Assembly: GCA_030549495.1 (NCBI GenBank)
Contig: JAUIRK010000150.1
Coordinates: 62,001-126,000, forward strand
Direction of reading: 5' to 3'
Origin: Nectonema munidae
Lineage: Eukaryota; Nematomorpha; Nectonematoida; Nectonematidae
DNA: 64,000 bases
This document shows, piece by piece, positions 40,301-49,627 of this stretch. Position 1 is the first letter of the stretch; each line of letters opens with the position of its first letter. The position numbers and the translations under genes were made by a program. The notes below the pieces were generated by a model. It was not told where the DNA came from, made no database searches, and worked only from the letters and a program-made list of their open reading frames with translations.

Positions 40301-40848
40301 CTTCCTGGCTCGTCACGACGTGTGATCGCTTTCATGCAGAAAGTCTGCTTTGTGACAAATTCGATTCCACTTTCTTGATCAGACCCGCTAAAAAAGCTCC
40401 ATATGTGCTTTCTCTTGTGTAAGTTTTCATTTTTTCAAATAGATCCTAATTTTTATCATTTCCAATATTGCAACACGATGAGGCTTATATTGCTTTGAAA
40501 ATATTTAATGTCTTTCAAAATGAACTTAATCATTTGCCTAACTTTCTAACCAAAGTCATCTAAGTAAATATATAATTGTGTATAAAAAAAATAATTTGAT
40601 ATTTGAAAGATGTTGATAATGACCATCCTATTATTTTATCTAGCTGTAATGCGAAAGTTCATCACTGCTTAATCCTGCAGTCCAAGGATGGCTACTTTGG
40701 CTTCAACGCAAATAATCTCTCTCACGCCACCCTTTCTTCCCTGGTCTCACACTTCACTTTTCACTCACTCGCTGAATACAACAAGAACTTGGATGTCCGA
40801 CTTCTATTTCCCATCTTTGCTCCTGCACCAAGCGAAAATTTATTGTAA
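16173..40848 (+). CDS. PI3-kinase class IA regulatory subunit (p85/p60-like) with three SH2 domains; 5' end not found
   Basis: Nine exons encode, in order, SH2-A, a serine-rich linker, SH2-B, the inter-SH2 coiled coil and a C-terminal SH2 ending in a stop. Class IA regulatory subunits bind the p110 catalytic subunit through the coiled coil and bring it to phosphotyrosine sites through their SH2 domains. Exon boundaries were chosen by GT/AG and phase: 2-2, 2-0, 0-1, 1-2, 2-0, 0-2, 2-1 (ambiguous), 1-2, 2-stop. Each SH2 is interrupted at the same position, just after the TIVL/LSLV strand, in phase 2, as expected for domain duplication. p85 has SH3-RhoGAP-nSH2-iSH2-cSH2, and the fly p60 has only the last three. 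Here an extra SH2 precedes the usual trio. No SH3 or RhoGAP exon was found upstream, and an exon ending in phase 2 is missing before 16173. AATAAA overlaps the end (40849-40854). Introns are full of transposon debris. Confidence 0.85.
17553..17754 (+). CDS. PI3K regulatory subunit exon: SH2-A, second half
   Basis: Acceptor AGCTTCACTCAG, donor GAG|GTATTG; phase 2 in, phase 0 out. Joined to the previous exon it gives VLKFDKSLKMLKVICEEGKY and then FNSISCLIRHHMKHSL and LDTNLSFPLA. This is the SH2 beta-D strand, the alpha-B helix and the typical NxxLxxxLxxPL ending of the p85 nSH2. A stop-bearing alternative acceptor (GCAG at about 17504) was discarded. Confidence 0.85.
17755..20470. other. PI3K regulatory gene intron, unresolved AT-rich sequence
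   Basis: No exon or transposase is recognised. Short ORFs at 18365-18577 and 19813-20186 have no family signature. A G-rich tract lies at 20340-20356 and a (TA)n run at 20452-20469. Confidence 0.4.
20471..22020 (-). mobile_element. Pogo/Tigger-like DNA transposon remnant
   Basis: The left end CAGTGCCATGCAAAAGTTTT follows a TA. The right end (AAAAGCATGCGCTACAC, then TA) is a degraded inverted match, consistent with a TA target duplication. Minus-strand readings give DDE transposase pieces: LLLVKLKNHVVSKI (21342-21400), corresponding to the Tigger ...VIGKSKNPRCFK block, and PLTLLQVYVQPLDSAIIRFF (21080-21150), corresponding to LPPNTTSLIQPLDQGVI. The helix-turn-helix N-terminus is barely visible. 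Frame breaks make it inactive. Confidence 0.75.
22140..22440. repeat. Imperfect tandem duplication of about 150 bp
   Basis: The motif CTTTAACAAGTTCAATATTT at about 22243 recurs at about 22390 with shared flanking sequence (an ATTCTTATTTT block and preceding ACTCACAC). Confidence 0.65.
22850..24060 (-). mobile_element. Decayed hAT transposon
   Basis: Minus-strand readings give hAT transposase parts in the right order. Near 24050 is SYLLLRCHFIDNSSRLHRW, the catalytic-domain block usually written YLxLTxHFID. Near 23800 is LQFFIRDGL, next KSEWKTIESLI, and near 22880-22955 the C-terminal dimerisation signature LARTFLAIPNSTSKFERIF. Multiple frame breaks show it is dead. Terminal repeats were not identified, so the edges are approximate. 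It lies in the intron between SH2-A and the linker exon, antisense to the gene. Confidence 0.82.
24552..24720 (+). CDS. PI3K regulatory subunit exon: serine-rich linker between SH2-A and SH2-B
   Basis: A long pyrimidine tract ending TTCTCCTTCTTAG precedes the exon, and a strong donor GTGAGT follows. It is open from end to end (phase 0 in, phase 1 out). These phases are exactly those needed to connect SH2-A (ends phase 0) with SH2-B (acceptor at 27243, phase 1), creating a tryptophan codon at the junction. It encodes about 56 residues: a probable helix (SQLQEAVQFFLKSS) followed by a serine run (SSHSSSSSSLSIS). No homology was recognised. It could instead belong to another transcript, but the double phase match favours inclusion here. 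Confidence 0.65.
25783..25927 (-). repeat. tRNA-derived SINE, family 1 copy a
   Basis: Reverse complement reads GGCGTGAGTAAGGTTGGTTAG, then a B-box GGGTTCGATTC and GCATCAAGCC. It matches the copy at 36846-37002 throughout. The internal polymerase III B-box and the tRNA-like head mark it as a SINE. Confidence 0.8.
26215..26335 (-). repeat. Possible second tRNA-like SINE
   Basis: The reverse complement contains GGTTTCGGTTCAAACTCCC, a fair B-box, preceded by a weak A-box-like stretch. No second copy was found in the window. Confidence 0.35.
26505..26646. mobile_element. MITE with CAGTGGCGTAGCCA ends, copy 1
   Basis: The left end CAGTGGCGTAGCC is the reverse complement of the right end GGCTACGCCACTG. 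Flanking 8-mers (ATTTAATT / ATTTATTC) agree at 6 of 8, as for an aged hAT-type target duplication. The interior holds homopolymer G runs at about 26528 and 26591. A related copy in reverse orientation is at 52915-53062. Confidence 0.8.
27243..27387 (+). CDS. PI3K regulatory subunit exon: SH2-B, first half
   Basis: The reading gives SWDWYWPNITKEEASQQL, then NGSFLLRNASSSGEYTIVLR, very close to the p85 nSH2 start (WYWGDISREEVNEKL). The FLVR arginine is present (FLLR) and the alpha-A2 position is lysine. The donor is AG|GTTTTC in phase 2. AG acceptors at 27241-27242 (phase 1) and 27245-27246 (phase 2) are both possible; the first fits the linker exon. Confidence 0.9.
27500..28680. repeat. Degenerate duplicated intronic segment
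   Basis: Sequence at 27517-27610 (GACATCCTA...GCGATATTCATACTTTCTT) recurs at 27985-28082. A second block with CCTTAAACAAGTATATA at about 27800 recurs at about 28630. Together they indicate an old, partly deleted tandem duplication of several hundred bases. Confidence 0.65.
28845..29173. mobile_element. hAT-type MITE with 8-bp target duplication
   Basis: Ends CAGGGATCGGCAAACTT and, in reverse complement, CAGGGGTCGACAAAGTG form a terminal inverted repeat. Flanks are ACATAGAC and ACATAGCC, 7 of 8 matching. The interior is non-coding with a C tract at about 28908-28920. Confidence 0.85.
29182..30527. other. PI3K regulatory gene intron
   Basis: No exon or named element is recognised. Short ORFs at 30016-30213 and 30271-30492 have no family signature. 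Confidence 0.4.
30528..30735 (+). CDS. PI3K regulatory subunit exon: SH2-B, second half
   Basis: Acceptor GACAACAG, donor CAG|GTTTTT; phase 2 in, phase 0 out. The reading HQNMNKLIKVCCKNGKFGF, then FDSVVALIRYYEKHSM and LNTKLIYPLSR follows the p85 nSH2 (NNKLIKIFHRDGKYGF ... VKLLYPVSK) closely. Confidence 0.92.
31000..34323. other. PI3K regulatory gene intron with small elements
   Basis: Apart from the MITE listed separately, a candidate short element lies around 32095-32355. ATCGTCTGAT near 32096 is inverted as ATCAGACGAT near 32241, and CCCATTAAGT near 32221 is inverted as ACTTAATGGG near 32342. An open reading of 128 codons at 32669-33055 shows no family signature or flanking splice sites. 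Confidence 0.4.
33407..33676. mobile_element. hAT-type MITE with perfect 8-bp target duplication
   Basis: The left end CAGGGACGTGCAGAG is the exact reverse complement of the right end CTCTGCACGTCCCTG. It is flanked on both sides by TGTTTTAG (33399-33406 and 33677-33684). 270 bp, non-coding, with a G tract just inside the left end. Perfect flanks suggest it is younger than most elements here. Confidence 0.93.
34324..34559 (+). CDS. PI3K regulatory subunit exon: inter-SH2 coiled coil, first part
   Basis: The acceptor AAG and donor GTATAT give phase 0 in and phase 2 out. The reading NFSQMEEDYASKVRVFDHLY, then ELYGELCLNQKSLSNEIEAY matches the p85 iSH2 helix ([33 protein letters not shown]). In the family this antiparallel coiled coil binds the adaptor-binding and C2 domains of p110. 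Confidence 0.92.
34560..36374. other. PI3K regulatory gene intron
   Basis: AT-rich, no exon or intact element recognised. A GC-richer patch at about 34795-34890 (CAGTGGGGCCAG...) could be an element end. Confidence 0.4.
36375..36568 (+). CDS. PI3K regulatory subunit exon: inter-SH2 coiled coil, second part (3' boundary uncertain)
   Basis: Acceptor GGGTTTCAG; phase 2 in. The reading YDQSKRILLSHIEENKKCCR, then GLRIENEMQNLKHRINWL corresponds to the second iSH2 helix of p85 ([20 protein letters not shown]...). Two donors are possible: GTACGC after 36551 (phase 2) or GTATTC after 36568 (phase 1). Only the second joins the next recognised exon in frame, though a missed small exon could serve the first. 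Confidence 0.85.
36846..37002 (+). repeat. tRNA-derived SINE, family 1 copy b
   Basis: Starts GGGGCGTCAATGAAGCG, has the B-box GGGTTCGATCCC and continues GCATCAAGCC with a tail shared with the minus-strand copy at 25783-25927. Confidence 0.8.
37288..37916 (+). mobile_element. Internally deleted hAT element
   Basis: It starts CAGGGCCCGAGCACC and ends ACGCGGGGTCTG, with terminal repeats partly matching. The flanking 8-mers TTATAATC and TTATAAGC agree at 7 of 8. The interior keeps only the transposase C-terminal dimerisation block on the + strand (LTIGISTASCERSFSTLN, near 37540-37595). C tracts occur near both ends. It is 629 bp, so most of the transposase gene is missing. Confidence 0.82.
38035..38143 (+). 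repeat. tRNA-derived SINE, family 1 copy c
   Basis: Shares TTCGATAACTCAAGGTCTTG, then GGTTCGATACCGCATCAAGCC with the other family 1 copies. The 3' tail is shorter. Confidence 0.78.
38144..40123. other. PI3K regulatory gene intron
   Basis: No domain is recognised. A possible acceptor TTTCTTTCTAG at about 38876 opens a short reading that ends in a stop without a good donor, so it was not called as an exon. Confidence 0.4.
40124..40418 (+). CDS. PI3K regulatory subunit exon: end of coiled coil and C-terminal SH2, first half
   Basis: Acceptor GTACTGTTAG (or an in-phase one 18 bp upstream); donor GTAAGT after 40418, phase 2. The reading RECYDSWLLDQL resembles the end of the p85 coiled coil. The cSH2 follows: SSWLVTTCDRFHAESLL, then DSTFLIRPAKKAPYVLSL. 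Both phosphotyrosine-contacting arginines are present (DR in helix A, FLIR). Confidence 0.88.
40644..40848 (+). CDS. PI3K regulatory subunit exon: C-terminal SH2, second half, with stop
   Basis: The acceptor TTATTTTATCTAG joins in phase 2 to give LSLVCNAKVHHCLILQ, matching p85 cSH2 (CSVVVDGEVKHCVI). Then LAEYNKNLDVRLLFPIF matches the domain end, and the protein stops ten residues later (40846-40848), as in the p85 family. The intron is only 225 bp. Confidence 0.92.
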
Positions 40849-41043
40849 AATAAATAGCATCTCGTATCAACATTTTTTGCTGATTCAAAACCGAAACTTT
40901 TATTTAGCTTTCGCTATCGCACCCAAAGAAATAATATTCTTCCATAAGTGGAGAGATGATAGTGAATGTCACGAAAATATGCGTAGATAAAGTGAAGCTG
41001 AGTCTTCAAGATAAAAGTAATAGACAGTAAAACATGTTAAAAT

Positions 41044-41115
41044 CTGACGGTGACCACAATGGTCGAAAATTTATTGTAAAGTTTCTACTTTTTTAATGAA
41101 TAAAAGATTTAATTA
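41044..41115 (+). repeat. Possible second hammerhead-like fragment
   Basis: CTGACGGTGACCACAATGGTC followed by GAAAA, then AATAAAAGATTTA about 30 bp on, parallels the loop and arm of the fold-back at 12434-12575. The core deviates at one conserved position (CTGACGG) and no long inverted repeat is present. Confidence 0.35.
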
Positions 41116-41682
41116 ATTTAAATTGGTAAACTAGCTTGTCCAAAACATCACCAATTATTATAGTTAGTGAAATCGACTAAATTACATTTAGTTAAAAATT
41201 AAGTCCTATTTTCCAATTAAAATAGAAAACTACTCTGGCATATAAATTCAATAAAAAAATCAATGAACTTTATTTGATATAAAGTTATTGATTTTGTCAT
41301 ATCACAAATGTTAAGCGTAAAAATTGATTTTATTTATCCTGAAATCCTTCATTTTACCTGTTGATATAACTTGATATTTTTCTTTCATACCATTTTCACG
41401 TAAATGTTAGGGAGAGGAATAAAATTAAGTGAAATACAAGAGCATAAAAGACTAAAATGTCCACGGTGAAACATTCAAAATTTCAATTAATATAAAAATG
41501 ATTTCCTTCATAACATTTTTCTATATTGACGTATAATTTCTTCTACACTTCTTCAACGTATAGCGCCATCTTTTAAATCCAAGATAAAATGAATTTTAAC
41601 AGCTAGAGCGACACATATGTGTATAAATCGGATCTGGAGTATAATCCACTCAAGTAAAAAAATGTTAATTGAAAAGGAAATA

Positions 41683-42190
41683 CAGTGCCACTTCGCCGTT
41701 CAAGTTTAGCGGGTTCAGTGCATCGCGGATTTTTCATAAATATTTATCGAAAAATAAAAATTCAAAAATGTGTAAAGAGTTTTTTGCAAGTTGTAACTTC
41801 TTGGCTCAGAAGGGCCTCCCCTTTAAGGTCCTTTTCTTGATGGATTGAGTAGGAGGCCATTCAACCTTAAAAGTTTCTGCCTCTAACACCACATCTCTAA
41901 TCCAGCCGATGGATCAAAGTGTCATTTGTGCTTTTAAGACACTCTACACTCGTTCCAGGATGGAGGGCCTCATCGCGGCAGTTGACAACGACAACGAAGA
42001 CTTCAACTTGAAATAGTACTTGCGTAACTACGACATTGTGTCATGCTTGATTAATATCCAGCAAGCATTGAAGGATATGAAAACTGAGACTTCATGAATT
42101 TTCACCTCAGATGCGCACATCTAATCTGTATTCTTAGTAAAAGGATTGTAGACAATATAAAATCGATGAAAAATCGCTATAATTGTTTCA
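41683..42190 (+). mobile_element. Pogo/Tigger-like transposon remnant
   Basis: Begins CAGTGCCACTTCGCCGTTC after a TA. The + strand gives the C-terminal part of a DDE transposase: NTTSLIQPMDQSVICAFKTL, then EDFNLK and YLRNYDIVSCLINIQQALKD, characteristic of Tigger elements. The N-terminal two thirds are gone. The right end was not located. Confidence 0.85.
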
Positions 42191-43205
42191 AGGTAAGCTT
42201 TTCACTATAATTTCACAATATTTTATCTTCGAAACATATACTTGTCTAAAAAATGAAAAATAAATATCTCTTCTAACTAGTCTCAGAAAGGCACCTTTTT
42301 TCTTCAGAGTGTATGTTTACGTTATATATGAAAATTATATTGGTTTATTATAATATAGATGTCAAATAATATATCTATACATTTTATATACAATAGTATA
42401 ATTATTATAAAGCCGTGTTATCTAATGTTCTTGCTATAGTTTCTAGTACACTCATAATTCTTTTTCCCTTGAAGATAAATGTGAAATGATATTGTTGGAA
42501 GTAGTATAAAACTCAAATAAAATTTAATTATTTATTCAAAATCACTTAAATAAATTTTCCAAACTTTATTTGTTTCTCAAAAATCTTTTTTGTTCAAAAA
42601 TTATAAAACGAATAAAGAATTTATACATTTCAAATATTTTTTTGCTATGTCACGAAAAACAAACTGAATGTGGATACTTGGAAGACTAAAAACAAAAAAT
42701 ATATAACCCTAAAGCAGGGGTTCCCAACCAGGGGTGCTCGCACCCTAGGGGGTGCGAAGCTACCCTTGAAGGGGTGCGAAACTTAACTCAAATTTTAATT
42801 ATAAAAAACTGTTTTTATTAATTTTAATTAAAAATTTCTTTTAATTTATTTTAGTGCTTTCTTGTCTTAGTTTTAAAAATGTAAAAAATAGTTTTTTCCG
42901 AAAATTTGAATTGTTTTATTACAACTATTAAATTTTAAAACCTTTTTAAAATTCATAGTTGATCTGAAATACATAAAAATGATTTTTTTTTGTTTTTTAT
43001 TTATTTTTTGTTTTTTAGTATTTTTTATTTTTTACAAGGATTGTGTAATTTACTATGTCTGCACTCATACTATTTCTTTATTAACAAAAAATTTTAAACG
43101 TTTTTAAGTTTTTTAATTTTTATATATTATTGTTTTAGATTTTTTCAGCTTGTTTTAATTAAGTTTTCTATTTTTTTACAAACTCAGCCTAATATAAAGT
43201 ATTGA

Positions 43206-43439
<234 letters not shown>

Positions 43440-44692
43440 TGACTTTGCCCAAGTTGGGCTTTTAATGTTGAAAAACCCTTACTTCTTGCTTCTTATAAAG
43501 TTGCTTTTAGAATAGCAAAATCTAAAAAACCTCATACTATAGCTTAAGAGCTTGTTAAACCTTGTGCTTTAGAGATGGTTGAAGTTATACTTGGCAAAGA
43601 TGCAAAAAACAAACTTAGTTCAGTTTCCTTGTCAAATAATGTTATTCAGAGTCGAATTTTAGATTTAAGTGAAAATGTTTTTCAGCAAATCATATTTCAG
43701 ATTAAATCTAGCCCATTGAAAATTTCCCTTCAGTTAGATGAGACTACAGACGTTTCTAATTGTAGTCAACTTATTGCTCTTGTAAGGTATGTTCATGAAG
43801 AATGTGTTAAAGAAAATTTTCTTTTTTGTGGGCAATTAATAACAACAACTCGAGCAAAAGATGTTTTTCAGCTGGTAAAAAACTTTTTCGAGAAACATAA
43901 TTTAAATCTTCAAATAATTGTATCTGTTTGTAGCGACGGGGCACCTTCTATGCTTGGTAATAAATCTGTATTTATAACTTTAATGAAAAAAGAGATTCCT
44001 GATTTGCAAGGTACTCATCGTCTTCTCCATCGCCATGCTTTAGCATCAAAAACACTACCCGCAGTTTTAAAAACAGTTTTAGATAAAGCTGTGAAAGTGA
44101 TCAACTGGATACGAGGTCGTGCTTCAAATCATCGCCTCTTTCAAATGCTTTGTGAAGAATTTGAAAGTGAACATTCAGTTTTATTATATCATACAGAGGT
44201 TCGATGGCTCTCACGTGGAAAAATTTTAACTCGATTTTTTGAACTAAGAAAGGAAATTAAATTATTTTTACATGAATCACAAAGCAAACTTTTTGAAGAA
44301 TTAAACACGCAAGAGTTTGATCAAATGCTTGCATATCTGGCTGATATTTTTGCCAGAATGAACGATTTAAGTTTGTCACTTCAAGGCAGAAATATTAACA
44401 TTTTAAAATGTTATGAAAAGCTAAATGCGTTCAAAGAAAAACTGCAATTATGGTGTCAACGCGTAAAAAGTGCTCATTTTTCTAACTTTCCTTTTCTTGA
44501 AGAGCTTGTTAATGAAAATGAAACATCAAGTTTGCTTCCTAATGTTAACAAAGAAATTGTGACACACCTTGAAACATTGTCTTTGTCCTTTGATGAATAT
44601 TTTGAACATGGCAAGCTTGATAATTATGATGAATGGATTATAAATCCATACTCTTTTGACTTGGAAAAAATGTTTGATAATTCAGAACTTAA

Positions 44693-47600
44693 CCCTATTA
44701 GTGCTGGGCAAAATTTGTCCGCTCAAGTGCTGGGGGGCGTAAAGTGCCCCGCCCCCTATTTTTCTCAGATATTAATAAGTTTTTATAAATATTTTTAATG
44801 TTACATATATATTTCAACTATGCTGAATTCAGTGGTGATATTCATTTTTTATAAAAATCAATGAAAACTGTCAAAAAATTGATTTATCCCAAAAAAAAGG
44901 ATCAGGCACGGTTTTTTAAATGAGAGAATTACGTTTATTAGAAAGTATAGGGAGGTGATGACGTTTACCGTGTATGGCATTTTACACATTTATACCCATT
45001 TTCAAGTAGGCTGTGTTTACTGGTTATATTCCTTTTTTTTTTTATAAATATTAGTCAAACCTGACAAAATAATTTAAATATGACAGACCATGTCAAAATT
45101 AAAATTTTTATTCTTTTAAAGTTTTTTATACATTTCAAGTATGCAGAATTTAATGGTGATGTTCATTTTTTATAAAATCAATAAAACCTGTCAAAAAATC
45201 GATTAAACATGTAAATCAATGTCAAATATATAAACATAAAAATAACTTCTACTTGCAGTATTTCTCTGGTAATTATTTTCTTAATTTATTTAATAAACCA
45301 ACTTTAGGTGTTTAATTCATTTCATTCTACAGTAACTTATGTAACTCGATAGGACCTCCATCTTTTCGGCTACAAATTCGTTATCGGCTCGTAGTCTCTA
45401 CGTCATATTATAATTTACAGTATGTAATTTTGGTATTCATTCTATGATGATCCTTTCTTGGTAGCTCTTTTTTCATTGGAAATTTATATTCTTCAATGTG
45501 TGTTCGAAAATTTTTTTATATGGATAAAATTACTTTTTTCCTCTCTCAAAGCATTCTGGTGAATCTTCTTGATGATCTTAGACTTTTTTATCAATATCGT
45601 GTATTTTATTATCAAGTCTGAATATTTGTCAACCAATCTTATTTCAAAGGATTTTTTCTGATGAATCATTCGTGATGTTGATTGTTCAATTACAAAAAGT
45701 TGTCAACGTTCTTCATCTAAAAAATTATCTCTTTGACACAAAAGGAAAAAGATGGACAAATTCAATTTAAATTAAAAATATCTTGATAGTGACTAAATTC
45801 TCACATATTTGCATCTTTGCCATTTTTGATAAATCTAACCTATTCTAAATTTTCAGATTTCCTACCCATCTTAGTTAAATGATAATTGAAATCCTAGAAG
45901 ATAAGCTATAGATTTAAATATTTTTCATTTGTAAAAGAGGAACTTCTTTTTCACAGTCAAAATCTTTTTTGAAGTATATAATTAAACCACTTCCTAGTTC
46001 ATTAGAACATGGTAGATCTTCCATTTAGTCAAGATACATATTTTTTTTAATTATTTGTTTTGATCACATGTTCTCTTTTCAATTAGTTTTCAACTTGGTT
46101 CCTTCTCTCATACAAATTTTCAAAAGATTTTATAATACGTTTTGTTTTTTTTAATATATATTTCATACTCAAGATGATTGTAGAAAGTATTATAAGCCAA
46201 AATATACAAAAAAAAAGTATATTTTTACTACATACCTAATATGCAGCCATTTTTTGAAAATTTTTTACAGAACTGATTTTCAGGCATACATTACTAATTC
46301 AATTGCCACTTCGAGATATTTTTTAACCGTATTATCCAAAATCCAGTACAGAAATAAAATAAGCATAGTCGATTTGGTATAAAACAGACATTTTATTTTT
46401 TTGAAAATATTTTTGAAGACAGTATCTAGAAGTAAATCGCAAATCTGATTCAAGCTTCCAGATATTTTAAAACCATAAATGCTAAACCTGAGTCCAAAAA
46501 TGAAACCAGCATCTTCCATTTTGCATAAAAACACTTATTTTATTTAAAGTTCAAAAATATTTCTGTAGACATTAGACGTAAATCGAAAATTTGATTGATA
46601 CTTTCAGACATTTAAAACCTTGAATTGAAAAAAATGATTTCAGAAATAAAAATTATCATGGTCGAATTGGTATAAAAACATATATTTGATGTAAAATTAG
46701 AGAGAATATTTTGGGATATAGTTTTCAGACATAAACCGCAAATTTGATTGACACTTGCAGTAAAACCTCTAAATGCGAAAACTGTGTTCAGAAATGAAAT
46801 CATCATGATCTATTTGCTATAAAAACAAATTTTAGAACTAAACCCAAATTTAATTGATACGTATATGTATTTTCACATTCAAACTGCAAAAATTGAGTCC
46901 ATAAATGAAACTAACATGGTTGATTTGGTATAAAAACATATATTTAATTGTAAAATTTGGATGAATGTTTTTGGAGACAATTTTTAGAAGTAAACCGCAA
47001 ATTTGATTAACACTTATAGCTATTTTCACATCCTAAATGTAAAAAATGAGTTTAGAAATGAAAACATCATGATTTATTTGGTATAAAAACATATATTTCA
47101 AGAGAATATTTTTGGAGACAATTTTCAGAAGTAAACCGCAAATTTGATTAATACTTATAGGTATTTTCAAATCCTAAATGTAAAAAATGAGTTCAAAAAT
47201 GAAAACATCATGATCGATTTGGTATAAAAACAAATATTTCATGTAAAATTGATAGAATATTTTTGGAGATAGCTTTTAGAAGTAAACTGCAAATTTTGAC
47301 TGATATTTTAAAACCTCTAAATTTGAAAAATGAGTTTAGAAATGAAAACAGCATGATTGATTTGGTATAAAAACATATATTTCAAGAGAATATTTTTGGA
47401 GACAATTTTCAGAAGTAAACCGCAAATTTGATTAATACTTATAGGTATTTTCAAATCCTAAATGTAAAAAATGAGTTCAAAAATGAAAACAGCATGATCG
47501 ATTTGGTATAAAAACAAATATTTCATGTAAAATTGATAGAATATTTTTGGAGATAGCTTTTAGAAGTAAACTGCAAATTTTGACTGATATTTTAAAACCT

Positions 47601-48391
47601 CTAAATTTGAAAAATGAGTTCAGAAATGAAAACAGCATGGTTGATTTGGTATAAAACATATATTTCATTGTAAAATTTGAATGAATGTTTTTGGAGACAA
47701 TTTTTAGAAGTAAACCACAAATTTGATTAACACTTATAGGTATTTTCACATCCTAAACGTAAAAAATGTGTCCAGAAATGAAACCAGCATGGCCGATTTA
47801 GTATAACACATATATTTCATTGTAAAATTTGAATGAATGTTTTTTGAGATAATTTTTAGAAGTAAACCGCAAATTTGGTTGACACTTATAGGTATTTCCA
47901 TATCCTAAACGTAAAAAATTAGTCCAGAAATGAAACCAGCATGGCCGATTTAGTATAACACATATATTTTATGTAAAATGTTAAGGAATGTTTTATTAGG
48001 TATATTTTTGATCAATCAAAATTTTGATTCACATTTTCTAAAAAGTAGCAATGATTATTGAAAAAATTCAATATATAAAGTGTTATGCGTTCCAAACTGT
48101 ATATAATTATAAATTTTCAGGGTATTATATAATATAGATCCTAAGTTATAAGGTTAAGTACAGATAATGTCAAAATTTTGCTGAAAAATTTTAATTTTTT
48201 ATTTTGATTGACAGTTTTGGATATGAAGGGGTCATTCAACTACCATGAAAATGGTTTCAAAAGATGCAGCTAGCGATTCTAGGAAAAGTCTCAAAATTTG
48301 AAGGGATATGATTCAGCCAATTTTTTACAATTAAATTTTAGTGAAGGGGGGGAGGGCATTTTACGCCCCCCCCCCCCCAGCACTAATAGGG
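44693..48391. mobile_element. Non-autonomous piggyBac-like element (TTAA-flanked), inserted in the hAT transposase
   Basis: The left end CCCTATTAGTGCTGGG is the exact reverse complement of the right end CCCAGCACTAATAGGG. TTAA flanks both sides (44689-44692 and 48392-48395). TTAA duplication and CCC-starting ends are the hallmarks of piggyBac. Removing the element and one TTAA restores GAA CTT AAA GAA GAT in the host transposase. The 3.7-kb interior has no recognisable transposase. It holds a duplicated subterminal block (44795-44890 and 45122-45208) and the tandem array listed separately. Confidence 0.9.
46290..47975. repeat. Tandem satellite array of about 140-155 bp units
   Basis: The phrase GAAAnCAGCATGnnnGATTTGGTAT recurs near 46906, 47058, 47198, 47345, 47484, 47624 and 47778, with weaker forms from 46500. 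Spacing is 139-155 bp and there are about ten units. Each includes AGAAGTAAACCGCAAATTTG. The block 47088-47337 is repeated almost unchanged at 47376-47620, a two-unit higher-order repeat. Confidence 0.9.
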
Positions 48392-48439
48392 TTAAAGAAG
48401 ATCTTATAGAATTGCGCTCAAATCGAACAATAAAATTAG

Positions 48440-48595
<156 letters not shown>

Positions 48596-48911
48596 TGAAT
48601 CCACAAGCTGATTTACGTCTTGTTATCAGTGATATATGTCCTAATTTTGAAGAGTTGGTAAATAAAAAGCAACAACAAAAAAGTCATTAATTTTAAAAAG
48701 AAATTTTTATTTTCACTCATTTAAAAATAAAATTTTTTGAAAAGTAAACTTTTTTTTAACATTTGCATTTTTGATTTCTTTTTTCTAATCCAAAGTAAAC
48801 AGTACTTCTTTTTATTTCAATTGAACACGTTTTAATTTAATGAGATCATAAATATGGGGTGCTATATTATAATAAAATTTTTTGGGGGTGCGATATCATA
48901 GTTGAAATAGG

Positions 48912-48946
48912 CCCTAAAGATATCATAGATGAATTAGGCCCTAAAG
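48912..48946. repeat. 27-bp duplication at the hAT insertion edge
   Basis: AGGCCCTAAAG with preceding ATCATAG-like sequence occurs twice, at about 48890-48919 and 48917-48946, so the 3' target copy of the hAT element is itself duplicated. Confidence 0.6.
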
Positions 48947-49284
48947 GAAAACAAAAATTTTAGAATGAATAAATTTCCACCTATTTTTGATTGAAAAGCA
49001 CATATGCTAATTTAGTAAATGCCATGTATTCCATACAAACTATAATCCATTCAAAATACAATATAATAATCTTCTTTTATAGTATCTTTTCTCCTTATCT
49101 TTATCACATATATATTTTTATTTGGCAATATTCAAAATTATACAAGAACAATTTGTCTAGTTAGCTTTAAAAATTTTGAATCATTTTCATACATTCGCTA
49201 TAATAATAAAAAGATAACGGTAATTAAAGGAAATTTTATTTGAAAAGAAGATTCTATTGACAGATCATTGTGGCTTTTAATTCG

Positions 49285-49627
49285 CTAAGCTTGTGTCAGG
49301 TAGTTGAGCATGTAAAATGGGAGCATGTATTGTCGACATAAGTTATTTTCAGCTCCTTCCTTTCTGAAGAGCATTTGATTGACGCTGTCATTGCACTTTG
49401 ATTGAGAGGATAAGATGTGCTCTATGTTGAATTTTAAGAGCGTGGTGTTGTTGTTGATGCTGTTTCTTGTGCTTTCGTATTTAGGAGATTGGGTGTTGTT
49501 GTCATGGTAGAATGTCGTAATCATTCTGTCAGAGTCTTCAAACTTTTCTTCTTCCCAGATATTTTCTCTTTTCTTGTTATCTCCTTTCTTTGAATTCTTT
49601 TCTTCATAACTATCGATTGGTTCTCCA
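49285..49627 (-). CDS. UNC4-like terminal exon with eh1-like motif
   Basis: Acceptor TTTTTGTTTACAG; one base completes the serine of [13 protein letters not shown] highly charged stretch ([15 protein letters not shown]) follows, as in Uncx, then an asparagine-rich segment. [12 protein letters not shown] fits the eh1 consensus FxIxxIL for Groucho/TLE binding. The protein ends YMLNYLTQA. The C-terminus (113 residues) is much shorter than in vertebrate Uncx. Confidence 0.88.

Noticed and set aside
46290-47975. CRISPR-like spaced repeats
   Set aside because: Units are 140-155 bp, contiguous and variable, without short identical repeats and unique spacers; it is a satellite.
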